From NCBI GenBank assembly GCA_030146505.1, contig JASLCO010000261.1, positions 1 to 18,920 of the forward strand: 18,920 bases of DNA, given 5' to 3'. The DNA comes from Moraxellaceae bacterium (lineage in GTDB: Bacteria; Pseudomonadota; Gammaproteobacteria; Pseudomonadales; Moraxellaceae). The notes under the pieces were generated by a model. It saw nothing but the letters and a program-made list of their open reading frames with translations. It was not told the DNA's origin and ran no database searches. A program made the translations under genes and the position numbers. This document shows, in pieces, positions 1-5,752 of the stretch (position 1 is its first letter; each line of letters begins with the position of its first letter).

Positions 1-83
1 GTCATCCCGGCGCAGGCCGGGATCCATATGGCAGTGACTTTTTTCACCGCATCATGGGTTGATTCGCTGATCGCGGGAATGAC
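1..83. repeat. Dispersed palindromic repeat, copy 1
   Basis: The left end (1-25) is itself a small palindrome of the form GTCATCCCGGCGCAGGCCGG. The right end (73-83) reads GCGGGAATGAC, the inverse complement of GTCATTCCCGC. The same termini bound the element at 15171-15311. It lies downstream of the FKBP gene terminator. It resembles short non-coding palindromic repeats common in beta- and gammaproteobacteria. The left boundary may lie outside the window. Confidence 0.55.
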
Positions 84-117
84 AAAGTATTTAGGGAGTT
101 ACGTATGTAACTCCCCC

Positions 118-147
118 AAAAAAAAAGCCGGCATACGCCGGCTTTTT
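118..147 (-). terminator. Strong intrinsic terminator (probably bidirectional)
   Basis: A GCCGGC/GCCGGC stem (127-132 with 137-142) with an ATAC loop is flanked by nine A on the left and five T on the right. Read on the minus strand, the stem is followed by nine T, an ideal rho-independent terminator about 20 nt after the FKBP stop codon. The A/T flanks would also let it work on the plus strand. Confidence 0.85.
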
Positions 148-167
148 CTTTCAACGGGGCATGGAAA

Positions 168-857
168 TCACTTTTCGATATCCAGCAGCTCCACTTCAAA
201 CACCAGTACGGAGTTGGGCGGAATCGGACCAGCACCTTCCGGGCCATAGGCCAGTTGCGGGGGAATGGTGAACTTGTACTTGGCACCTACCTTCATCAGC
301 TGCAGGCCTTCGGTCCAGCCCGGAATCACCTGGTTGAGACGGAAGGAAGCCGGCTCGCCACGCTGGATGGAGCTGTCAAAGACCTTGCCGTCCAGCAGCT
401 TGCCCTCGTAATGCACTTTCACCATGTCTTCGGCCTTGGGGCTGGCGCCCTTGCCTTCGGTGATGACTTCGTACTGCAGGCCGGAAGCGGTGGTCTGCAC
501 ACCCGGCTTCTTGGCGTTCTCGGCCAGATAGGCCTGGGCCTTGGCGCCGTCTTCAGCGGCCGCCTTCTGGTGGGCCGCCATGGCTTCGCTGCGCACCTTC
601 TGCTCAAAGGCGGTCAGCGCTTTCTTCATTTCATCTTCGGTGATGGCGCCAGGCTTTTTGGCATAGGCGTCATTGAAGCCGGCCACGAAGGCCTTGGTGT
701 CCAGCGTGGGGACCTGCGTCACGCTCTGTTTGCCGGTCATGAAGCCAATGGCATAGGCGGCCTTGGCGTCGTCATTGTCGAGTTTGGGCTTGTTGCAGGC
801 AGCAAGGCCGAAGCCGGCCAGCAGAACGATGCCGGCGGCCGTGAATTGGCGTTTCAT
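168..857 (-). CDS. FKBP-type peptidyl-prolyl cis-trans isomerase, lipoprotein (FkpA/Mip-like)
   Basis: A 229-residue protein that should catalyse prolyl isomerisation and assist folding in the periplasm, anchored to a membrane by lipid. The N-terminus MKRQFTAAGIVLLAGFGLAAC is a lipoprotein signal with lipobox LAAC and lipidated Cys21. Residues about 25-110 are charged, Ala-rich and helical, like the dimerisation domain (FKBP_N) of FkpA and Mip. Residues about 124-228 are the FKBP domain: VHYEGKLLDGKVFDSS with the active-site Tyr150 and Asp161, VIPGW at 178-182, PPQLAYG at 199-205 and a C-terminal IPPNSVLVFEVELL. The start at 857 was chosen because it gives an intact signal peptide; an ATG at 932 would add 25 unrelated residues before it. 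The gene ends the hydroxylase-ligase-FKBP series and is followed by a strong terminator. Family assignment is secure; the choice between FkpA and Mip as nearest relative is not. Confidence 0.93.
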   Translation of the reverse strand: MKRQFTAAGIVLLAGFGLAACNKPKLDNDDAKAAYAIGFMTGKQSVTQVPTLDTKAFVAGFNDAYAKKPGAITEDEMKKALTAFEQKVRSEAMAAHQKAAAEDGAKAQAYLAENAKKPGVQTTASGLQYEVITEGKGASPKAEDMVKVHYEGKLLDGKVFDSSIQRGEPASFRLNQVIPGWTEGLQLMKVGAKYKFTIPPQLAYGPEGAGPIPPNSVLVFEVELLDIEK

Positions 858-928
858 GGTGGATTCCCGTTTTCCTTGAAGTAATGGCCGGCCATCGGGC
901 CGGTCGAAAAGCACCCCGGAAAGTACAC

Positions 929-946
929 GCAAGCCCGGGGGCTTGC
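929..946 (-). terminator. Weak hairpin between ligase and FKBP genes
   Basis: GCAAGCC (929-935) pairs with GGCTTGC (940-946) around a CGGG loop, in the 140-bp gap after the ligase stop codon. There is no good T-run on the minus strand, so this is a weak terminator at best and could be a 5' leader element of the FKBP gene. Confidence 0.3.
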
Positions 947-997
947 CAGATGCAGAGGGTAATTTATGTCAGCTTTCAGGCCGGCGAATGAAGGCCC

Positions 998-1867
998 TCA
1001 GTCACCCTCGGGACGCAGGCGCAGGAAGCTGGCAAAGCGCGGCAGGCCGCTGGCATGCAGGCCACGGTAACGATAGGTAAGCCGCGTGCCGGGCGCAGGT
1101 GGTTGCCGCCGTTCGGCATCACGGAAACCACTGCCAAGGCGAAAGCGCCGGCCTGCAGGCGTTTCCATCAGCAAGGCCCCCATCATGCCGGCGTACTTGC
1201 CCTTGCCGGGCAGCACCGCCACCACCACGGCCTCGGCATCGTCCCAGGGCTTGAGCTTGAGCAGGTCATCATTGCGTTCGGCGCGATACAGGGAACGGCC
1301 CCGGTGCAGCATCAACCCTTCCCCGCCAGCCTTCACCACGGCATCCAGCCGGCGCATGAGCTCACTCCGGTTTTGCACACGCCCTTGCGCCACCACTTGC
1401 AGGCCGGGCAGGGGCAATCTGGCAAAGAGCGTCTGCAGGCGCGCCAGGCGCTCGTCGAACGGTCCGGGCTCGGCGGGCAGGTCGAACACCATGAAACGCA
1501 TCTGGCGCCAGCCGGCCTCATCTGCTTGCAGGGCCCGCACCGTGGCAGAAGCCAGCTCGAAGCGCCCACGTCCGGCCCAGAGCTCGCCGTCCAGCGGCAC
1601 GGCAGGCCAGCCTGCGGTAAACCATGCGGGTGCGGCCACCGGATGACCGCCGCGCGTGAACAGGTGACGGCCATCCCAGTAACCACGCACACCATCCATT
1701 TTTTCGCTGACCCAGTACCCGGACAACTCGATATCCGGGTGATAGACATTGGCCAGCATCAGGGGAGGTGCTGCTACGGCAGCATGGCAGCCGGTCACAC
1801 AGAGGCCCAGGAGAATGGACAGAAATACAGGAGGGAGAATTCCGGATAAAACAAAAATGAGGCGCAT
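998..1867 (-). CDS. ligE: Exported ATP-dependent DNA ligase (LigE type)
   Basis: A 289-residue minimal ATP-dependent ligase with only the nucleotidyltransferase and OB-fold domains. Motif I is EKMDGVRGYWDG with nucleophile Lys56 (the KxDGxR signature). Then come motif III LDGELW (92-97), IIIa MRFMVFDLP (123-131), IV EGLMLH (183-188) and V LLKLKPWDD (202-210) with Lys204 and Lys206. An OB domain fills about 215-289. Residues 1-32 form a hydrophobic export signal. LigE enzymes of Neisseria, Haemophilus and relatives are known to carry signal peptides and seal nicks in the periplasm, with proposed roles in DNA uptake or extracellular DNA. Within the signal, VTGC (24-27) also fits a lipobox, so it may be a lipoprotein rather than a soluble periplasmic enzyme; the AxA-like HAAVAA that follows fits ordinary cleavage. 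The start at 1867 has AGGGA upstream. No competence genes are visible nearby. Confidence 0.9.
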   Translation of the reverse strand: MRLIFVLSGILPPVFLSILLGLCVTGCHAAVAAPPLMLANVYHPDIELSGYWVSEKMDGVRGYWDGRHLFTRGGHPVAAPAWFTAGWPAVPLDGELWAGRGRFELASATVRALQADEAGWRQMRFMVFDLPAEPGPFDERLARLQTLFARLPLPGLQVVAQGRVQNRSELMRRLDAVVKAGGEGLMLHRGRSLYRAERNDDLLKLKPWDDAEAVVVAVLPGKGKYAGMMGALLMETPAGRRFRLGSGFRDAERRQPPAPGTRLTYRYRGLHASGLPRFASFLRLRPEGD

Positions 1868-1886
1868 GATCGTCCCTGAAACGAAG

Positions 1887-1906
1887 GCCCGGCATCCGTG
1901 CCGGGC
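1887..1906 (-). terminator. Hairpin upstream of ligE
   Basis: A perfect 8-bp stem GCCCGGCA/TGCCGGGC with a TCCG loop lies in the 113-bp gap between the hydroxylase stop and the ligase start. On the minus strand it is followed only by a broken T-run (CTTCGTTTC), so it is either a weak terminator of the hydroxylase transcript or a leader hairpin of ligE, ending about 20 nt before its ATG. Confidence 0.4.
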
Positions 1907-1980
1907 GGAATATGCACGCTAGCGCGACTGCAAGTGCTCTGCAGCCGCGCTTTGCATCATGGCCTGTAGGAAAACGGCGT

Positions 1981-2637
1981 TCAGGCGGCCGTCACCTCCG
2001 GCATGGGCAGGTCCACGCCACGGCGGCGGTTGTCGGCCTCCTGGCGACGGTTGGCATCCAGACGCGCGAAGGTTTTCGGCAACCATTTGCGCGCGGCGAC
2101 ATTCACGCGCTTTTCCACGAATTTCGGCAGCTTGATCCCCAGCGGATTGCTTTCCATCAGCTCATCGGAAGAAATCACGCGCGTGCCCATGAGGTAGTCG
2201 AACCAGGGACGGGTGACGCACCAGTTGGCATCCTGGTTGGAGTTCATGTGATGGTCGTAATGCCAGGGAATGGTTTTCCTGCCCCACTCCGGGTCCAGAT
2301 GCGAGCGACGGTGCACATAGAAATACTTGCCGGCGGCGTAGTAGCTGCCCAGCACGAAAAACGGCGCCACCGGAAAAGCCAGGGTGACAATGCCGGTGAT
2401 CTTGAGCAGCGAGGTGATTTCATTGCGCGTGCGCCAGTTGCTCCAGCCCTCCGCATAGCCACCGTCGTAGTAGCCCTGGGTACGCACCAGCTTGTGGTGC
2501 TGCCAGTGGCTTTTCATATTGGTGGGCGCCAGGCTGTGGCGCGGCTGGCCCTTTTTGGGAACGCCATGCAGCAGGTATTTGTGGGCATACCATTCAAAGC
2601 CGTTGGCAAAAAAGATCGCGATGGGAAAACCAAGCAT
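1981..2637 (-). CDS. Fatty acid hydroxylase / sterol desaturase superfamily membrane protein
   Basis: A 218-residue di-iron membrane oxygenase candidate. Histidine clusters typical of the superfamily are present: HKYLLH (19-24), SHWQHH (43-48), VHRRSH (108-113) and WHYDHH (125-130). These would bind two irons at the cytoplasmic face. Hydrophobic stretches at about 1-16 and 79-102 are membrane segments; after the last His box comes NWCVTRPWFDYLMGTR, a common family ending. The C-terminal 40 residues are basic and soluble. Such enzymes hydroxylate or desaturate lipids (fatty acids, sterols, carotenoids); the substrate cannot be told here. The start at 2637 was chosen for AGGAGCT 5-6 nt upstream; an in-frame ATG at 2754 would add 39 residues with no family likeness. 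It is divergent from an AraC regulator (208 bp apart), which may control it. Confidence 0.85.
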   Translation of the reverse strand: MLGFPIAIFFANGFEWYAHKYLLHGVPKKGQPRHSLAPTNMKSHWQHHKLVRTQGYYDGGYAEGWSNWRTRNEITSLLKITGIVTLAFPVAPFFVLGSYYAAGKYFYVHRRSHLDPEWGRKTIPWHYDHHMNSNQDANWCVTRPWFDYLMGTRVISSDELMESNPLGIKLPKFVEKRVNVAARKWLPKTFARLDANRRQEADNRRRGVDLPMPEVTAA

Positions 2638-2778
2638 ACTGAGCTCCTGCAGTCTTCTTGTTGTCGGTCCCGCCAGTGGTCGGGAATGACTGCATTCTGA
2701 CGCTGCAAGCCATGCCGGACTTGACCCGCTGCCGCCTTGTTTTTGACAATTCACGCCAGACTGTTCCTGCCCGGCCCG

Positions 2779-2826
2779 CTCCGCATCCCGGCCATTCGCT
2801 GGCAGGCGAATGGCCGGGATGCGGAG
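2779..2826. promoter_or_regulatory. Perfect 21-bp inverted repeat in the AraC leader
   Basis: Positions 2779-2799 and 2806-2826 are exact inverse complements (arm begins CTCCGCATCCCGGCCATTCG), separated by the six bases TGGCAG. It ends 19 nt before the regulator's ATG and 8 nt before its AAGAGG ribosome site. It could be a dimer operator, an RNA hairpin limiting read-through or translation, or a dispersed palindrome. No T-run follows, so it is not a normal intrinsic terminator. Confidence 0.75.
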
Positions 2827-2845
2827 AAGGAATCAAGAGGTATTC

Positions 2846-3826
2846 ATGTTTGGCGGCATGTATGTCAGCGGCGCCCTCACCGGCATGCTGCGCGATTATC
2901 TGGATGCAGAAAAACTGCCAGCGCCGGCCTGCCGGACACAACTGGACGAGTGGGCGCCGGACAGCCGCATTCCCCTGGCCGACTGGATAGGCCTGCTGGA
3001 ATGCATAGCCCGCGACAATCCACAGCCGGCCCTGGGCCTGACCATAGGCCGGCACATTGCCCCCCGCCATGCCGGCGTGCTGGGTTATATCGCCCTGTCC
3101 TGCGACACCCTGGGCGAAGCCCTGCTGCGCTTCGAGCGCTACGACCGCCTTGTCTATGACGGCAATCCCGCCGCCGTTTCCATACACGGCGACAATGTGA
3201 ACATCAGTTGGGGCATAGAGCACGGCCTGCCCGGCCAGCTCGCCGATGAAACCTCCATCGCCGCCTTCACCACCATCGTGCGCAAGCTGGTGGGCAAGGA
3301 GCTTGCACCCACTGCCGTGAATTTCGTCAATGCCGCACCGGCCGACATCAGCCCCTACCAGGATTTCTTCGGCGGCAAGGTGAGCTTTGGCGGCACCCTG
3401 AGCTTCGTTACCTTCCCGGCATCCTTCCTGGGTGAACGCATCGCGCACAGCGACCCGGGCCTGCGCGCCCTGCTGGAAAACCAGGCCGAATCCCTGCTGC
3501 GCGCCCTGCCCAGCAATGACGGTTTTGAAAAAGCCCTCAAGGCAGGATTGCTGCGCTGCCTCCATGAAGGAGTGCCCACTCTGGAAAAAATCTCGGAACG
3601 CATGGCCATGTCGCCGCGTACCCTGCAGCGCCGCCTTGCCGAAAAAGAGCTGAACTTCCAGCAACTGCTGGACCGTACCCGCGCCGAGCTGGCGCGCGGC
3701 TACATCCTGCAGGGCCATCTCACCCTCTCGGAAATTGCATTGTTACTGGGCTATTCCGAACAAAGCGCCTTCAACCGTGCCTTCAAGCGCTGGACAGGAC
3801 AGACTCCCCGCGCCCTGCGCAAATGA
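2846..3826 (+). CDS. AraC-family transcriptional regulator (arabinose-binding-like N-domain)
   Basis: A 326-residue cytoplasmic DNA-binding regulator. The N-terminal about 200 residues match the ligand domain found in OruR/ArgR-type AraC proteins (IPLADWIGLLE, GLTIGRHIAPRHAGVLGYIA, then TLGEALLRFERY at 88-99). The C-terminal AraC domain has two helix-turn-helix units: PTLEKISERMAMSPRTLQRR (244-263) and LTLSEIALLLGYSEQSAFNR (292-311), followed by AFKRWTGQTPRALR. The start at 2846 follows AAGAGG with 5-nt spacing; an upstream ATG at 2810 lies inside the inverted-repeat hairpin. The gene is divergent from the fatty acid hydroxylase, so that gene is the likely target, possibly with a lipid or fatty-acid-like effector. 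That link is inference from position only. Confidence 0.92.
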   Translation: MFGGMYVSGALTGMLRDYLDAEKLPAPACRTQLDEWAPDSRIPLADWIGLLECIARDNPQPALGLTIGRHIAPRHAGVLGYIALSCDTLGEALLRFERYDRLVYDGNPAAVSIHGDNVNISWGIEHGLPGQLADETSIAAFTTIVRKLVGKELAPTAVNFVNAAPADISPYQDFFGGKVSFGGTLSFVTFPASFLGERIAHSDPGLRALLENQAESLLRALPSNDGFEKALKAGLLRCLHEGVPTLEKISERMAMSPRTLQRRLAEKELNFQQLLDRTRAELARGYILQGHLTLSEIALLLGYSEQSAFNRAFKRWTGQTPRALRK

Positions 3827-3828
3827 AA

Positions 3829-3918
3829 CCCTCCTGCAGGAGGGATTTCCTTATTTCACCTCCTCACTTGTTTCCCCCAAGAACATCGCGGCTAAAACCT
3901 CTCCTACAAAAGAGTGAA
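3829..3918. repeat. REP-like repeat with hairpin between AraC and ybaK
   Basis: CCCTCC-TGCA-GGAGGG (3829-3844) is a compact hairpin right after the AraC stop and may act as a weak terminator (ATTTCCTT follows). The other end, read on the minus strand, is TTTTGTAGGAGAGGTTTTAG followed by CCGCGA. It resembles the TGTAGGAG...AGCCGCGA repeats of Pseudomonas and Xanthomonas. Resemblance is from memory; no second copy is in the window. Confidence 0.4.
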
Positions 3919-3929
3919 GGAATATCTGC

Positions 3930-4400
3930 ATGACTCCCGCCATCAATGCCACCAAAAAAGCCGGCATCCCTTTTTCCCTGCATGAATACCGGCATGACCC
4001 CGCTGCTGCCTCTTATGGACTGGAAGCGGCCGAGAAACTCGGCCTGCCACCGGAAAAAGTCTTCAAGACGCTCATCGCAGCGCTGGACCACAAGCAGCTG
4101 GTGGTCGCCATCGTGCCCGTGGCCTGCACACTGGACCTGAAAGCACTGGCAGCCACCTGTGGCGGCAAGAAAGCCGAAATGGCGGATGTGCATGAAGCCG
4201 AAAAAGCCACGGGCTATGTGGCCGGCGGCATCAGCCCGCTGGGACAGAAAAAGAAACTGAAAACCGTGCTGGACATGTCGGCCCTGCAGCAGGAGGAAAT
4301 CTTCGTGAGCGCCGGACGGCGCGGACTGGAAATCGCACTGGCACCGCCGGACCTGCTGCAGCTCTGTGCCGGCATCACGGCCGATATTGCCCGCCATTAA
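3930..4400 (+). CDS. ybaK: Cys-tRNA(Pro)/Cys-tRNA(Cys) deacylase, YbaK/EbsC type
   Basis: A 156-residue single-domain protein of the YbaK/ProX editing family, the full usual length. Family members hydrolyse Cys mischarged on tRNA(Pro), working in trans with prolyl-tRNA synthetase in the cytoplasm. Visible signatures are the conserved Lys46 in PEKVFKTLIA (41-50), GGKKAEMAD (78-86), the loop GYVAGGISPLGQKKKL (95-110) with the GxxxGGxSPxG pattern, and the C-terminal SAGRRGLEIALAPPDLL (127-143). The start at 3930 follows AAGGA with good spacing. It is co-directional with the AraC gene but separated by a hairpin and repeat-like DNA, so it is probably a separate unit. It converges on the acyltransferase gene at 4611-5648. 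Confidence 0.93.
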   Translation: MTPAINATKKAGIPFSLHEYRHDPAAASYGLEAAEKLGLPPEKVFKTLIAALDHKQLVVAIVPVACTLDLKALAATCGGKKAEMADVHEAEKATGYVAGGISPLGQKKKLKTVLDMSALQQEEIFVSAGRRGLEIALAPPDLLQLCAGITADIARH

Positions 4401-4471
4401 AGGCCTTCATGAATCCAGCGATACTGTATCGGGGAAATACTGCAAGCCTCTTGTCACCCAGCGTCTCCTGC

Positions 4472-4528
4472 GCAAGCGGGAATCTCCGCAATCCGGCATT
4501 TCCTGTTGACCGGAAGATTCCCGCTTGC
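4472..4528. repeat. Dispersed palindromic repeat, copy 2, between convergent genes
   Basis: GCAAGCGGGAATCT (4472-4485) is the exact inverse complement of 4515-4528, with a further CCG/CGG pairing inside. The GCGGGAAT core is the same as in the copies at 1-83 and 15171-15311, but the outer GTCAT ends are missing. The transcript hairpin lies between two convergent genes and could end transcription in both directions. The rest of the 4401-4610 gap holds no gene that I can support. Confidence 0.55.
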
Positions 4529-4610
4529 ATGGGAACGGCGATGTTTTTTCCGGAGAATCTCGAATGCCAAGGGCTTGCCACAAGCCGGAGCCGACAGGCA
4601 AAAAAGAAAT

Positions 4611-5648
4611 TCAGCCGTCCCCCGCCTCCACTCCCAAGCTGAGCCCGCGCCAGCGCTTGAGAAATTCAATGGCAAGGCCGGGATTGCCGCCCACCACCGG
4701 ATGCAGACGGCAGGCCAGCGTGCGGCGCCCGTTGCAAAGTGCGGTGCTCACCGCCACCGGATAAGCCGGGCTTCCCGGCGCCGTGGCATTGATGCCATCC
4801 AGACCCGGCACATTCCATTCACCCAGATTGGAATAGGAACCGGTATAACGGCCGGGCCGTCCCTGCAGGGCTCGACAAAGAACATTGATGACACGCTGGC
4901 CGGTCCATCGTCCCAGCGTCAGCAACAACCATTGCCGCCAGTGCTCCAGGCGTGCAAAACGCGCCACGATCTGCTGCTTCAGCACCTGCGCATCCTGACC
5001 GGGAGCCAGCTTGAGCTGCAGGCCGCTGCAGTGATTGGTGAAGGCATCCTCGCCCTGCACCGCCCCGCGCAGGTTCACCGGAAACACCCAGGCATTGACG
5101 CTGCCCTCTGCCGTAAGCGTGGCACGCGATGCCGCATCCGCCGTCCACAAAAGCCACACACTGCTGCTGACACCGGCTTCACGCGCGCGCTGTTCCACGC
5201 CACGGGTCTGCATCACGCTGAGCAAAAGGCTCACGGGCACATGGCTGTTGCAGGCCTGCAACGATGGCGCCAGGAAACGCCACTGCGGCTTGCCCGCAGG
5301 CACCGGAAAGTGTGGGCGTGGTCGCCATATTTCACGCCAGTGCGGCTTGCGGTTTTCACGTCCCTGCGGCAGCTCACCACAATCATGGCCGTATTGCTCC
5401 AGGAGCAGGAGGGCAAGTCCGCCAATGCCATCGCTGAAGCGGTGTGAGCGTGTATGCCATTGCGGCATGCTGCGGCCATGTTCGTAAATGCCGAACCACA
5501 TGCGGTCATCCAGGCCCAGTCGTGCGCGGGCGCCATACCACATGCCCACGACATCACGCGGCTGCCGGGCTTCCACGGCGGCCAGCGGTGCGCCCACGGT
5601 GTCGGTAAAAACGGAAGAGGCCGGGGGCATCCTTGCCATGTCGTTCAT
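4611..5648 (-). CDS. Acyltransferase-like protein of the CAT / condensation-domain superfamily
   Basis: A 345-residue protein. SHRFSDGIGG (68-77) carries the HxxxDG active-site motif (His69, Asp73) shared by chloramphenicol acetyltransferase, non-ribosomal condensation domains, Pap acyltransferases and wax-ester/DGAT synthases. PVNLRG (190-195) and SYSNLGEW (271-278) sit where these families have their conserved core Arg segment and second-half loop. Such enzymes move an acyl group from CoA or a carrier to an alcohol or amine. The motif normally sits near residue 130-150, here at 69, so about 60 N-terminal residues are missing; the frame is closed by a stop 22-24 nt upstream of the ATG, so no longer start exists. 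GAGGGA 6 nt before the ATG supports this start. It is last in the pump run, 104 nt after the RND gene. It may be active, trimmed or a decayed copy. Confidence 0.65.
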   Translation of the reverse strand: MNDMARMPPASSVFTDTVGAPLAAVEARQPRDVVGMWYGARARLGLDDRMWFGIYEHGRSMPQWHTRSHRFSDGIGGLALLLLEQYGHDCGELPQGRENRKPHWREIWRPRPHFPVPAGKPQWRFLAPSLQACNSHVPVSLLLSVMQTRGVEQRAREAGVSSSVWLLWTADAASRATLTAEGSVNAWVFPVNLRGAVQGEDAFTNHCSGLQLKLAPGQDAQVLKQQIVARFARLEHWRQWLLLTLGRWTGQRVINVLCRALQGRPGRYTGSYSNLGEWNVPGLDGINATAPGSPAYPVAVSTALCNGRRTLACRLHPVVGGNPGLAIEFLKRWRGLSLGVEAGDG

Positions 5649-5752
5649 GTATTCCCTCTTCAGGTTTTTTTACCGGTATTCGCAGGTGAGCATTCAGTGG
5701 AGCGTTCGCACACTCATGATGGTTCCGGGCGAACATTCCGCTGAATTCGCAT

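Noticed and set aside
858..932. Longer start for the FKBP gene at 932
   Set aside because: It would put 25 residues before a perfect lipoprotein signal and begins inside a hairpin.
2594..3718. A 374-codon minus-strand frame across the AraC regulator
   Set aside because: It runs opposite an AraC gene with two clear helix-turn-helix units and spans the intergenic inverted repeat; no family features.
4401..4610. Small plus-strand frame from 4409 after ybaK
   Set aside because: It reads straight through the palindromic repeat and has no family features or ribosome site worth noting.
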